Positions 24,375 to 33,337 of a stretch of 64,000 bases of DNA are shown piece after piece. How positions within the stretch are numbered: the stretch's first letter is position 1; each line of letters opens with the position of its first letter. Where the stretch lies: the NCBI RefSeq assembly GCF_012034175.1, contig NZ_JAATEJ010000025.1, positions 87,832 through 151,831 of the forward strand, given 5' to 3'. Source of the stretch: Actinacidiphila epipremni. GTDB lineage: Bacteria > Actinomycetota > Actinomycetes > Streptomycetales > Streptomycetaceae. Both the position numbers and the translations under genes were made by a program. The notes beneath the pieces are model-generated. The model did not search any database. It was not told the origin of the DNA and saw only the letters and a list, made by a program, of their open reading frames with translations.

Positions 24375-25346
24375 GACCCCGAGCGTCAGCTGGAGGTGCT
24401 GCCGCATCGAGGCCCCCGTGCCGAACCCGGCCTTCCGGGCGACCTGGTCGACGCTGAGGTCGGTCGACTCCAGCAGGTGCCGGGCCAGTTCGACCCGCTG
24501 CTGGGTCAGCCAGCGGCCCGCGCTCATCCCGACCTCCTCCCGGAAGCGCCGGGTGAAGGTGCGTACGCTCATCGACTCCCGCTCGGCCAACTGCCGCAGC
24601 GTCAGCGGCTGGTCGAGCCGGTCCAGCGCCCACGCCCTGGCCCGCTCGGTGCCGGCCAGTTGCGGCTCCGGCAGCGGCCGGCGGATGTACTGCGCCTGCC
24701 CGCCCTCGCGGTGCGGCGGCACCACGGTGCGGCGGGCCACCGCGTTCGCCACCGCCGTGCCAAAGTCGCGCCGCACCACGTGCAGGCACAGGTCCACCCC
24801 CGCGGCCACCCCCGCCGAGGTCAGCACGTCCCCGTCGTCCACGTAGAGCACGTCGGGATCCACCCGCACCCGCGGGAAGAGCCGCTGGAAGTGGTCGGTG
24901 TGCATCCAGTGCGTGGTCGCCGGCCGGCCGTCCAGCAGGCCGGCGGCGGCCAGCAGATACGAGCCCGTGCAGATCGACAGCACCCGGGTGCCCGGGCGGA
25001 TCGCCGCGAACGCCCCGGCCAGCCGCGGTGACAGCACACCCTCGTGGAACACCGGCCCCAGCTCGTGCGACGCCGGGACCACCACCGTGTCGGCCTGCGC
25101 GAGCGCCGCCACGCCGTGCTCCACCACCACGGGGAAGTCCGCGTCGGTCCGCACCGGCCCCGGCGCGAGACTGCACGTCACCACCTCGTACAACGGCTTG
25201 CCGTCCTCGACGCCGAGCGCACCGCCCAGGATGCGCAGCGGGATGCCCAGCTCGAACGGGATCACGCCGTCCAGCGCGAACACCGCGACGCGGTGCCGTC
25301 CGGGGTGGCGGAAGACTTCCGTGCTGCGCTCCATGGCCGGATCCAT
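24327..25346 (-). CDS. GlxA-type transcriptional regulator (DJ-1/PfpI domain + AraC HTH)
   Basis: A 339-residue protein. The N-terminal class-I glutamine-amidotransferase-like domain (about 20-200) includes VLSICTGSYLLAAAGLLDGRPATTHWMHTD with the conserved Cys. The C-terminal AraC HTH pair (about 235-335) shows LTLRQLAERESMSVRTFTRRFREEVGMSAGRWLTQQRVELARHLL and ARKAGFGTGASMRQH. It is divergent from an MFS transporter with a 9-bp inverted repeat between them, so it probably controls that transporter and itself. The effector is unknown. ATG 25346 was chosen; ATG 25334 is possible. Confidence 0.87.
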   Translation of the reverse strand: MDPAMERSTEVFRHPGRHRVAVFALDGVIPFELGIPLRILGGALGVEDGKPLYEVVTCSLAPGPVRTDADFPVVVEHGVAALAQADTVVVPASHELGPVFHEGVLSPRLAGAFAAIRPGTRVLSICTGSYLLAAAGLLDGRPATTHWMHTDHFQRLFPRVRVDPDVLYVDDGDVLTSAGVAAGVDLCLHVVRRDFGTAVANAVARRTVVPPHREGGQAQYIRRPLPEPQLAGTERARAWALDRLDQPLTLRQLAERESMSVRTFTRRFREEVGMSAGRWLTQQRVELARHLLESTDLSVDQVARKAGFGTGASMRQHLQLTLGVSPTAYRRTFQSSGTR

Positions 25347-25380
25347 GGCCCGATTCTTGCACATCATGGCCATCGGGCCA
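25346..25380. promoter_or_regulatory. Inverted repeat between GlxA-type regulator and MFS gene
   Basis: Perfect 9-bp inverted repeat TGGCCCGAT (25346-25354) and ATCGGGCCA (25372-25380) with a 17-bp spacer, in the 70-bp divergent gap and touching the regulator start codon. It is an operator candidate. Confidence 0.5.
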
Positions 25381-25416
25381 CTCGTCGCCCGCCACCGCCC
25401 AGCCGAGACTTACCGC

Positions 25417-26742
25417 GTGACGCAGACATCCCACGCACCCGTGTCCGCCGCCGGCGGTCCTGCCGCCCCCGGCCGCCGTCGACCGCGCCCGCACCGTGCC
25501 TGGGCCGTCGCCGCCGTCACCTTCCTCACCCTGATCGGCGCTGCTGCATTCGCCTCCCTCCCGGGCCTGCTGATCGACCCGCTGCACTCCGAATTCGGCT
25601 GGTCGCGCGGCATGATCGGACTCGCCGTCTCGATCAACCTCGCGCTCTACGGACTGACCGCCCCCTTCGCCGCCGCGCTGATGGACCGCTTCGGCATCCG
25701 CAAGGTGGTCGTGTGCGCCCTGCTGACCATCGCGCTCGGCGCTGCGCTGACGGTCCGCATGACACAGGTGTGGCAACTCGTCCTGTGCTGGGGCGTGCTG
25801 GTCGGCCTCGGCAGCGGCTCCATGGCCCTCGCCTTCGCCGCCACCGTGACCAACCGGTGGTTCGTCGCCCAGCGCGGCCTGGTCACCGGCGTCCTCACCG
25901 CGGCGGGCGCGGCGGGGCAGCTGGTCTTCCTGCCGCTGCTGTCGTGGATCACCGAGCACCACGGCTGGCGGCCGGCCGCCGTGACCGTGGCCTGCGCCGC
26001 GGTCGCCGTCGTCCCCTTCGTCTGGCTGCTGCTGCGCGACCATCCCGCCGACGTCGGCCTCGCCCCTTACGGAGCCGAGGAGTTCGTCCCCAAGCCGCCG
26101 CCCGCCACCGGTGCCGCCGGCCGTGCGCTGCGCGCACTGCGCCAGGCCGGCCGCACCAGTACCTTCTGGCTGCTCGCGGGATCGTTCGCGATCTGCGGGG
26201 CCTCCACCAACGGCCTGGTCAAGACCCACTTCGTGCCGGCCGCGCACGACCACGGCATGCCCGCGACCGCCGCGGCCTCGCTGCTCGCCGTCATCGGCGT
26301 CTTCGACATCGCGGGCACGGTGGCCTCCGGATGGTTCACCGACCGCATGTCGCCGCGCCGCCTGCTGGCCCTCTACTACGGCCTGCGCGGACTCTCGCTC
26401 ATGTTCCTCCCCATGCTGCTCGCCGACAGCGTCCATCCGCCGATGGTGCTGTTCATCGTTTTCTACGGGCTTGACTGGGTGGCCACGGTGCCGCCGACGA
26501 TCGCCCTGTGCCGCGAGCACTACGGCGAGAACAGCGCGATCGTCTTCGGATGGGTGCTGGCCGCCCATCAGATCGGTGCCGCGCTGGTCGCCTATCTCGG
26601 CGGTGTGGCCCGTGATGTGTTCGGTACGTACGATCCCGTCTGGTACACCTCCGGTGCGCTGTGCGCGGTGGCCGCGCTGATGTCCCTGGTCGTCCGCCGC
26701 CGGCCGGTCGCCGCACCCGCCGCGGTGGCGCTCGGCGCGTGA
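25417..26742 (+). CDS. MFS transporter (oxalate/formate-antiporter-like branch)
   Basis: A 441-residue, 12-segment transporter. Seen are SINLALYGLTAPFAAALMDRFGIRKV (segment 2 and motif A), MALAFAATVTNRWFVAQRGLVTGVLTAAGAAGQL (segments 4-5) and GWFTDRMSPRRLLALYYGLRG in the second half. This resembles the monocarboxylate/oxalate-formate antiporter branch; the substrate is unknown. GTG 25417 was chosen; ATG 25366 would add 17 residues and overlap the operator candidate. A terminator starts within the last codons. Confidence 0.87.
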   Translation: MTQTSHAPVSAAGGPAAPGRRRPRPHRAWAVAAVTFLTLIGAAAFASLPGLLIDPLHSEFGWSRGMIGLAVSINLALYGLTAPFAAALMDRFGIRKVVVCALLTIALGAALTVRMTQVWQLVLCWGVLVGLGSGSMALAFAATVTNRWFVAQRGLVTGVLTAAGAAGQLVFLPLLSWITEHHGWRPAAVTVACAAVAVVPFVWLLLRDHPADVGLAPYGAEEFVPKPPPATGAAGRALRALRQAGRTSTFWLLAGSFAICGASTNGLVKTHFVPAAHDHGMPATAAASLLAVIGVFDIAGTVASGWFTDRMSPRRLLALYYGLRGLSLMFLPMLLADSVHPPMVLFIVFYGLDWVATVPPTIALCREHYGENSAIVFGWVLAAHQIGAALVAYLGGVARDVFGTYDPVWYTSGALCAVAALMSLVVRRRPVAAPAAVALGA

Positions 26743-26766
26743 CCCTCCGTCACGCGCCGCCCTTTC
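26734..26766 (+). terminator. Terminator overlapping the MFS stop codon
   Basis: Nine-bp perfect stem (26734-26742/26750-26758) with a 7-nt loop, including the TGA stop in its 5' arm, followed by CCCTTTCTT. Confidence 0.75.
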
Positions 26767-26860
26767 TTGTCACACACTGTGAACGACCGCGATCCCGTGA
26801 GGTGTTCCGGAATCGCCGGTTATCACTCGCACGGGTGAGCGAATTCCCTGCCGCCGCAGG

Positions 26861-28072
26861 TCAGGACGGCAGGGACACCAGCAGCCGGGCCGCGGCAGCG
26901 GCGATCTTGCGCGAGTCGATCGCCATCTCCCGGAGCATCCCGCTGATCGGGTTGGTGAACCCGGTGAAGAACAGCCCCCGCGCGCCCGCCGGCTGCCGCG
27001 CGCCGTGCGCCACCGGCCGGCCCCGCCCGTCCAGCACCCCGAGGTGCCCGACCAGCGGTTCCAGCCCGCGCCGGTAGCCCGTCGCCGCGATCACCGCGTC
27101 CGGCGCGATCCGCGTCCCGTCCGCGAGCAGCACCTCGCCGTCCTCGAACCCCTCCACGGCCGCCACGATCTCCACCCGCCGGGACCGTACCGCCGCGATC
27201 AGGCCGACGTCCTGCACCGGGATCGCACCCTCCAGCACCCGTGCGTACAGGCCCGTCTGCGGACGCGGCAGACCGTACTGCGACAGGTCCGGGACGCTCA
27301 GCCGCTCCACGCGCGGAGCCACCTTGTCGACCAGGAACGGCGGCAGCCGGCGTACCAGGATGCCGCTCGCCTGCGCCGGCCAGCCCGCCGTGGAGCGGCG
27401 CATGATGTGCGGCGCGGTGCGCACCGCGAGCCGTACCCGCGAGGCGCCGCCCTCCACCAGGTCGACGGCGATCTCCGCGCCGGTGTTGCCGACGCCGACC
27501 ACCAGCACGTCGCGGCCCGCGTACGGGGCGGGGTTGCGGTAGCGGGCCGCGTGCAGCAGCTCGCCGGGGAAGGCGTCGCGGCCCGGCCAGTCCGGAATGT
27601 AGGGCGTGTGGTTGTGGCCGGTGGCGACCACGACGACCGGTGACCTGAGCACCCGGCCGCCGGTTGCGGGCATCTCCCAGCCGTCGCCGTCGCCGTCGCC
27701 GTTGCCGCCGCGGTCGATCCGGTCCACCGTGATGCCGGTCGCGATGTCCAGGGCGTGGTGCTCGGCGTACGCCTCCAGGTAGCGCACGACGTCGTCCCGG
27801 CCCACCCACCGGCCGTACGCCCGCGGTATCCGCAGGCCAGGGAGGGAGGAGAGTCTTCGGGTGGTGTGCAGGTGGAGGCGGTCGTAGTGGCCGCGCCAGG
27901 AGGCGCCGAGCTGCTCGGCGCGCTCCACGACCAGCGGGCGCACCCCGCGCTGCCGCATCGCCGCCGCCGCGGCCAGCCCGCCGGGGCCCGCCCCGATCAC
28001 CAGGGCGTCCGGCGTCGCGGCCTGGTTCACGGCCTGGTTCGCGGGCGTGGTGGAGGGGCTGCGGTCGGGCAT
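26861..28072 (-). CDS. Flavin-containing monooxygenase-like oxidoreductase
   Basis: A 403-residue FAD/NADPH enzyme. The FAD Rossmann motif is ALVIGAGPGGLAAAAAMRQRG, the NADPH motif VLVVGVGNTGAEIAVDLVEGG, and the ATG-type motif AVIAATGYRRGL. The segment GHNHTPYIPDWPG stands where FMO/BVMO families carry their fingerprint, and FFTGFTNPISGMLREMA closes the FAD domain. It probably oxygenates a small soft nucleophile or carbonyl substrate, but this cannot be specified. GGAG lies 8 nt before ATG 28072. There are no obvious operon partners. Confidence 0.87.
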   Translation of the reverse strand: MPDRSPSTTPANQAVNQAATPDALVIGAGPGGLAAAAAMRQRGVRPLVVERAEQLGASWRGHYDRLHLHTTRRLSSLPGLRIPRAYGRWVGRDDVVRYLEAYAEHHALDIATGITVDRIDRGGNGDGDGDGWEMPATGGRVLRSPVVVVATGHNHTPYIPDWPGRDAFPGELLHAARYRNPAPYAGRDVLVVGVGNTGAEIAVDLVEGGASRVRLAVRTAPHIMRRSTAGWPAQASGILVRRLPPFLVDKVAPRVERLSVPDLSQYGLPRPQTGLYARVLEGAIPVQDVGLIAAVRSRRVEIVAAVEGFEDGEVLLADGTRIAPDAVIAATGYRRGLEPLVGHLGVLDGRGRPVAHGARQPAGARGLFFTGFTNPISGMLREMAIDSRKIAAAAARLLVSLPS

Positions 28073-28219
28073 GCGGAACTCCTGCGGTGCGGCGGCCTAC
28101 TGGGGTGCGTTCGTGAGCGTAACCCGTGCCGCGGCCCGGTCCGTCCACGCCTTGCGCCTACCCGGGCCCGCGCGGTACGCACCGGTCCTGCGCGGGCGCC
28201 GGTACGCGGTGGCGGCCCG

Positions 28220-29206
28220 TCAGGACGCGGGCGGGGAGGCCGCCGTGGAGCCGGCCGCGGCGGCGGTGCGCAGAAGAGAGAGGACGGCGTCGGAGAAGAA
28301 GGGGCTGTAGGAGATACGGTCGTCCGGGCCGCCGCCGTCGAGGCCGCCGACCAGGCCGACGACCGTCCCGGTCCGCTTGCGGGCGTCGTATCCGACCAGC
28401 CAGGGCCCGCCGGACGTGCCGGCCGCGAAGCCGTCGCAGTAGATACGGAGTTGGTGCCGCTCGTCGAGCTGCTCGGAGGACGTCGTGCAGATCACCGGCC
28501 GGTCGGTGGGGTCGCCGGCCCGGCGCGGGTAGCCGATGACGGTGACGCGGTTGCGGTAACCGGGGGTACGGGCGAGGCGGTCGGCGCCCGTGACGTCCTC
28601 GATGCGCCGGCCCCGCGGCCCGGGCAGCACCCGCGCGAAGGCGATGTCGTGGTCGGAGGCGGCGGCGTCGCCGGGGCGCCAGCGCGGATCGGTGAAGACC
28701 CGGTCCACCGCCCAGATGCCGTACGGCTGCCGGGCCGCGCCCGCGCGGTACTGCGGGACAAAGCCGATGTCGCTGCCCGGGTGGCAGTGCGCGGCGGTGA
28801 GGATGAGGTCGCGGCCGGGGCTGTGGACGACGCTCGCCGTGCAGCGGTGGGCGGCCAGGTCGTCGCCGAGGGAGAACAGGACGCCCACGGTGGGGATGCC
28901 GGCGAAGTAGACGGCCGCGTCGACGGGGCGGCCGTCGGCGGGCAGGGCGCTCAGGGACTGCCGGTTCGGCGGCTGCCCGGTGCCGGGGCGGGTGCTGGGG
29001 CGGGTGCCGGGCCGGGCGTCCGGCGGGCGGTCGCGGTCCGCGGCCGGCATCGAGTCCGCCATCCGCTCGGGCGTCCAGAACCGGGCCGCGGCCTGGGCCG
29101 TCCAGGCCCGCGCCGCCCCGTCGGGCCCGTGGTGCACCGGCCACACCGCGGCGACCGCGGCGAGCAGCGCGGCGGTCGCCAGCACCGGCAGCGTGCGTTG
29201 CGGCAT
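28220..29206 (-). CDS. Secreted trypsin-like serine protease
   Basis: A 328-residue protein with an N-terminal signal peptide (PQRTLPVLATAALLAAVAAV) and a Pro/Arg-rich propeptide-like stretch to about residue 90. The S1 fold follows with the whole triad visible: His in LILTAAHCHPG, Asp in SDHDIAFARV and Ser in GFAAGTSGGPWLVG. Cysteines at HRCTAS/AAHC and ICTT/YCDG look like disulfide pairs. ATG 29206 follows AAGGAG. It is an extracellular protease of the glutamyl-endopeptidase/V8-like type by overall look; specificity is unknown. Confidence 0.87.
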   Translation of the reverse strand: MPQRTLPVLATAALLAAVAAVWPVHHGPDGAARAWTAQAAARFWTPERMADSMPAADRDRPPDARPGTRPSTRPGTGQPPNRQSLSALPADGRPVDAAVYFAGIPTVGVLFSLGDDLAAHRCTASVVHSPGRDLILTAAHCHPGSDIGFVPQYRAGAARQPYGIWAVDRVFTDPRWRPGDAAASDHDIAFARVLPGPRGRRIEDVTGADRLARTPGYRNRVTVIGYPRRAGDPTDRPVICTTSSEQLDERHQLRIYCDGFAAGTSGGPWLVGYDARKRTGTVVGLVGGLDGGGPDDRISYSPFFSDAVLSLLRTAAAAGSTAASPPAS

Positions 29207-29443
29207 GGCGGCCGGCTCCTTCGGCGCGCGGGCGGACCCGGTGCCGGGTGCCGGGGCCCCGGCGCCTCGTCGTACCCCTCTATAGGGCCACTGCTCCACA
29301 GGGCGCAGGGCACAGGGCTGCAGGGAGGTGAGGAGGGGTCGGGGGAGAGCGGTCCGGCGGGCGCGTCGCCCGGGCTCCACCGGGGTCCGCTCGGATGAGT
29401 GGGCCGTCCAGGGGAGGAGTGCCGAGCAATGTTGCCCCGGGAT

Positions 29444-30094
29444 TTATTTGGGCGGCTTTTTCCCGGTCACCCCGAGATGCACCAGAAGCGCCAGGTTCGG
29501 CTTGAGGTCGGCCTGCTTCATGCCCGAGCCGCTGCTGAAGCCCTTCTGGTGGGCGGCGACCCCGGCGAGCATGGTGACCAGCGAGCCGGCGATGGCCGGG
29601 GCGCTGACGTCCTTGTCGACCCGGCCCTTGCCCTGGAGCTCCTTGATGGACTCGGTGAGCGAGCCCGTCACGGAGGTGAGGATCCTGGTGCGGATTCTGG
29701 AGAAACGTTTATCCCCTTCCGCCGCACCGAGGTCGATGACGCGAAGGATGGCGTCGTTCTTCTTCCAGAAGGAGAGGAAGCCGTCGACCAGCTCATCGGC
29801 CGCCTGGGCGCCCGACTTGCCGACCCACGAGCGGCCCGCGACCAGCTCGGTCAGGGACGCGCCCTCCTTCGCCATCTCGTCGGCGAGCTCCAGGACGGCG
29901 CCCTCGACGTCGGGGAAGTACTGGTAGAAGGTGGCCGGCGAGGTGCCCGCCATCCGCGCGACGTCGATCACCTTGACGTCCCGGTACGGCGACGTGCTGA
30001 GCATCTCGCTCAGGCAGTCGAGCAGCTTCTGCCGCGTCGCCTGCCCTCGGCGACCCGCGACACGTCCGTCGACGGTGCGAACTTGTCCTGTCAT
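29444..30094 (-). CDS. TetR family transcriptional regulator
   Basis: A 216-residue TetR protein. The HTH is in TRQKLLDCLSEMLSTSPYRDVKVIDVARMAGTSPATFYQYFPDVEGAVLELADEM (about 20-75), and the remainder is the helical ligand-binding and dimerisation domain. It matches my memory of SCO4421 by position upstream of afsK. The Lys-rich C-terminus (GVTGKKPPK) and overall lower GC suggest no transfer. No divergent target gene is close, so its target is unknown. Confidence 0.87.
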   Translation of the reverse strand: MTGQVRTVDGRVAGRRGQATRQKLLDCLSEMLSTSPYRDVKVIDVARMAGTSPATFYQYFPDVEGAVLELADEMAKEGASLTELVAGRSWVGKSGAQAADELVDGFLSFWKKNDAILRVIDLGAAEGDKRFSRIRTRILTSVTGSLTESIKELQGKGRVDKDVSAPAIAGSLVTMLAGVAAHQKGFSSGSGMKQADLKPNLALLVHLGVTGKKPPK

Positions 30095-30424
30095 GCCGTC
30101 AGTTTACCGGCGGGGGGTTCGCGCGCGATTTGGCGGCGTGCAAATGGGGAGGGGGTGTCTGGTGGTACGGAAGACGCAGGTCAGTGGGCATTTGTGCAGG
30201 CTAAGCGGAACCCGGATCGGGGCGGGCGGGGCTTGCGGTTCGCGCCTTTTGTGGCGATCTGGGGGGCGGAGGTCGCGAGCTCGTCCAAAATTGACCATAT
30301 GTTCGAATTAGGGAGGTGTGAGTGTGGGCAAGATCACTGCAGACGGGGTCCGGGGAGTCCTCGCAGACGGAGATGACGCGCGCAGGGAAGCGCAAGAAAG
30401 GGGAGGGGATCATGTACGCAACCG
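30095..30424. other. Regulatory region upstream of the small ORF and afsK
   Basis: An AT-richer patch at about 30285-30310 (with TTGACC and ATATG) is followed by AGGGAGGTG at 30310-30317, a good ribosome site for a GTG at 30322 or 30324. From GTG 30324 a 34-codon frame ends at TGA 30426-30428. No established gene is visible in it. Confidence 0.45.
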
Positions 30425-30604
30425 GTGAGGGCGCGCCGCGGCGGGGGTTCGGCGGTGCGGGAGCCGTGCGAGCCGTGCGAGCCGTGGGAGTTGCGGGAGT
30501 TGCGGGAGCCGCAGGAGTCGGCCGGGCGCGTCTGCTTCGTCGCCGACGACGAGGGCGCGGGCTTGACGTTCCTCGACCCGGCGCGCGCAAGGACGGTTGC
30601 ATAG
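30425..30604 (+). CDS. Candidate small hypothetical protein upstream of afsK
   Basis: A 59-codon frame with nearly all G or C in third positions. GTG 30425 overlaps the TGA of a 34-codon frame (GTGA), which suggests translational coupling; GTG 30455, with GGGGG upstream, would give 49 residues. The protein has 3-residue periodicity from a 9-bp repeat (EPC, EPC, EPW, ELR, ELR, EPQ) and a compact C-terminus (GRVCFVADDEGAGLTFLDPARARTVA is too long to be random text in one frame). I do not recognise it. The frame one base earlier is Arg-rich and has poor third-position GC after 30412, so a frameshifted longer gene is also possible. Confidence 0.4.
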   Translation: MRARRGGGSAVREPCEPCEPWELRELREPQESAGRVCFVADDEGAGLTFLDPARARTVA

Positions 30605-30850
30605 CCGGGAGTTGACGGAGGGGCGACACCCACCGGCGCGTCGCGACGCCTTCCGCCGGCCGGTCGGCGGATGATAACGAGTTCGCTCGATGGGCGTGTC
30701 GTGACGGCCCCGGGTTCGCAACCGACGCCCTTCCCAGGAACAATCAGGTCCGTACCCTGGCGTGGGCACGGGGGAACGGGCCGCGGAGGACAGGACGTAC
30801 GCACGCGGAACACAGCCGCAACAACGCGGGTACGGGGAGGTGGCAGGGCA
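30605..30850. promoter_or_regulatory. Probable afsK promoter region
   Basis: A 246-bp gap. A weak promoter-like pair TTCCCA / TACCCT (16-bp spacer, about 30732-30759) and GGGGAGG upstream of GTG 30851 are seen. Nothing else is recognisable. Confidence 0.35.
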
Positions 30851-33232
30851 GTGGTGGAGCAGCTGACGCAGCACGACCCGAGACGGATCGGCCCTTTCGA
30901 GGTGCTGGGACGGCTCGGCGCCGGCGGCATGGGGCTGGTCTATCTCGCCCGTTCGGCATCCGGCCGCCGGGTGGCGATCAAGACCGTGCGCGCGGAGCTC
31001 GCCGAGGACCAGCTGTTCCGGGTCCGCTTCACGCGTGAGGTCGAGGCCGCCCGCGCCGTCTCCGGCTTCTACACGGCCGCCGTCGTCGACGCCGATCCGC
31101 GGGCCGCCGTGCCGTGGCTCGCGACCGCGTACGTGCCCGCGCCGTCGCTGGAGGAGATCGTCAACGAGGCGGGGCCGATGCCGGCCCAGGCGGTGCGCTG
31201 GCTCGCCGCCGGGATCGCCGAGGCCCTGCAGTCCATCCACGCCGCCGGCCTGGTGCACCGCGACATGAAGCCGTCCAATGTGCTGGTGGTCGAGGACGGC
31301 CCGCGGGTCATCGACTTCGGCATCGCCTCCGGGGTGTCCAACACCCGGCTGACGATGACCAACGTCGCGGTCGGCACCCCCGCCTACATGTCGCCCGAGC
31401 AGGCCCGGGACTCGCGCAGCGTGCGCGGGGCGAGCGACATCTTCTCGCTGGGCTCCACGCTGGTCTTCGCCGCGACCGGCCACGCCCCCTTCCATGGCGC
31501 CAACCCCGTCGAGACCGTCTTCATGCTGCTGCGCGAGGGGCCCGACCTGGCCGGGCTGCCCGACGAGCTGCGACCGCTGATCGAGTCCTGCATGCGGATG
31601 GAGGCCGAGGGCCGGCCCACCCCGGCCGACCTCCAGGCGCAGCTCGCCCCGCACCTGCTGTCGGCCGGCAGCGACGATACGGGCACGGCTTCGGCGTGGC
31701 TGCCGCCCGGCGCGGTCGCGCTGATAGAGCAGCGGCGCAGCGGCCGTGGCCGCAGCGGACCGGTCGCGAACGGCGGGCGCCGGGCCGAGGCGGGCGGTGG
31801 CCCGCAGGTGCCGGTCGAGCCGGTGCCGCCGCGCCCGGTGCAGCCGCCGCCGGTGCCCTCGCACGGGCCGGGCGAGGACCACCACGGGCGGCACGGCAGG
31901 GAGTCCGTCGCCGAGCCGGTACGTCTCGCCGGGTCGGCGCCGATCGGGCCGGGGCTGCGGGTCGCGGAGGCCGCAGAGCACAAGGCGGCGGGCGGGGCGG
32001 CGCCCGGGACGGAGTGGGTGCGGCGCAGACCCGGTGCGCACCGCGCGGGCGACCCGGCGGCGGCCGTGCCCGCGCAGGCCCCGCCGGTGACGGCGCCGGC
32101 GGAGTGGCGGCCCTGGCGGTTCCGGATGTCCAACGACGTCTGGGGCACCCCGGTGGTCGCGGGCGGGCTGCTGTACGTCACCTCCTTCGAGGTGCACGCG
32201 CTGGACGTGGCGAGCGGGCGCCGGGAGTTCAAGACCCGGGACGTGGCCTGGACGATGGCGGTGGACGACGGGCGGATCCACGCGTCCGACGGGCCGAGCC
32301 TGTTCGCGCTGGACGCGAAGGACGGCTCGGACCGGTGGCGGACGCCGATAGACGGGTGGGTGTACGCGGTACGCACCGACGCCGGCACGGTCGTGACCGG
32401 TACGCGGGGCGGCGGGGTGCAGGCGTGGGACGCGGCGCGCGGGATGCTGCGGTGGGAGCGGGGCGGGGCGCAGACCGAGTTCGAGTCGCCGGAGTCCGGG
32501 CCGACCGTCGTCGGCCGCGCGGTCTACTACCAGGGCGGCGGGCAGTTGCACGCGGTGGACGCGCTGACCGGGTCGGAGATGTGGTCCTACCCGGTGGGCG
32601 AGCCCGGGGCGGCCGGGTCCATGCCGACCCGGCCGGTGGTCGCGGACGGGGTGGTCTACCTGACGGCGGGCACCCGGGTGCTCGCGCTCGACGCCCGCAA
32701 CGGCGTGGAGCGCTGGCACTTCGACGCGCCGGCGGTGATGTTCGCGCCGCCCGCGCATGTGCCGGGGCCGGCGGCGAACGGCGGGGGCGTCTACGTCGTC
32801 GACCACCTCGGTACGGTCTACGCGCTGGACCCCGGCGCGGGCGGTCGCCAGCGGTGGCGGGTGGCGACCGAGCCGCGGCAGTCCGTGGAACCGGTCGTCG
32901 TGGCGGCGGGCGCGGTGCATCTCGGCGCCGGAAGCGCTCTCTACACCCTGGACGCGGCCGGCGGCACCCCGCGGTGGCGGTTCGCCGCGCAGGGTGAGGT
33001 CGTCGGCTCGCCGGCGGTCGCCGACGGGCGGGTGCACTTCGGCTCCAAGGACCACTGCCTCTACACGGTGGACGCGCAGGGCGGCCAGTTGCGCTGGCGG
33101 CTGGAGACGGGCGGCGAGATCACCGGCTCGCCGGTGAGCGCGGAGGGCGTCGTCTACGCGTGCTCGAAGGACCGCTGCGTATACGCGCTGGACGCGACGA
33201 AGGGCACGGGGGCGGCGGCCCGCCGAGCCTGA
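30851..33232 (+). CDS. afsK: Ser/Thr protein kinase AfsK with PQQ beta-propeller
   Basis: A 793-residue protein (S. coelicolor AfsK is about 800). The N-terminal kinase domain (about 12-275) has LGAGGMGLVYLAR (P-loop), AIKTVR (Lys), HRDMKPSNV (catalytic loop; Met where Leu is usual), DFGIASG and GTPAYMSPEQA. A Pro-rich disordered linker (about 290-425) leads to repeated PQQ/WD-like blades (about 430-785), for example LYVTSFEVHALDVASGRREF and VYLTAGTRVLALDARNG. AfsK autophosphorylates on Ser/Thr and phosphorylates AfsR. In its family the kinase domain is inner-membrane-associated and cytoplasmic. GTG 30851 gives an N-terminus (VVEQLTQHDPRRIGPFEVLG) as I recall for AfsK. Confidence 0.95.
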   Translation: MVEQLTQHDPRRIGPFEVLGRLGAGGMGLVYLARSASGRRVAIKTVRAELAEDQLFRVRFTREVEAARAVSGFYTAAVVDADPRAAVPWLATAYVPAPSLEEIVNEAGPMPAQAVRWLAAGIAEALQSIHAAGLVHRDMKPSNVLVVEDGPRVIDFGIASGVSNTRLTMTNVAVGTPAYMSPEQARDSRSVRGASDIFSLGSTLVFAATGHAPFHGANPVETVFMLLREGPDLAGLPDELRPLIESCMRMEAEGRPTPADLQAQLAPHLLSAGSDDTGTASAWLPPGAVALIEQRRSGRGRSGPVANGGRRAEAGGGPQVPVEPVPPRPVQPPPVPSHGPGEDHHGRHGRESVAEPVRLAGSAPIGPGLRVAEAAEHKAAGGAAPGTEWVRRRPGAHRAGDPAAAVPAQAPPVTAPAEWRPWRFRMSNDVWGTPVVAGGLLYVTSFEVHALDVASGRREFKTRDVAWTMAVDDGRIHASDGPSLFALDAKDGSDRWRTPIDGWVYAVRTDAGTVVTGTRGGGVQAWDAARGMLRWERGGAQTEFESPESGPTVVGRAVYYQGGGQLHAVDALTGSEMWSYPVGEPGAAGSMPTRPVVADGVVYLTAGTRVLALDARNGVERWHFDAPAVMFAPPAHVPGPAANGGGVYVVDHLGTVYALDPGAGGRQRWRVATEPRQSVEPVVVAAGAVHLGAGSALYTLDAAGGTPRWRFAAQGEVVGSPAVADGRVHFGSKDHCLYTVDAQGGQLRWRLETGGEITGSPVSAEGVVYACSKDRCVYALDATKGTGAAARRA

Positions 33233-33337
33233 ACACGGCCTGCGGCCGGCCTGGCCGGGTCGGCGCATGGGCTTCGGCGAGCCCGGCGGCTGAGCCCCGG
33301 CGTGGGCTGGCGCGCTTCCGGGTGCGGGCTCCGGTTG

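Noticed and set aside
30322..30615. 97-codon frame upstream of afsK
   Set aside because: After 30412 third-position GC falls and the text becomes Arg/Val/Ala repeats; the neighbouring frame fits codon use better.
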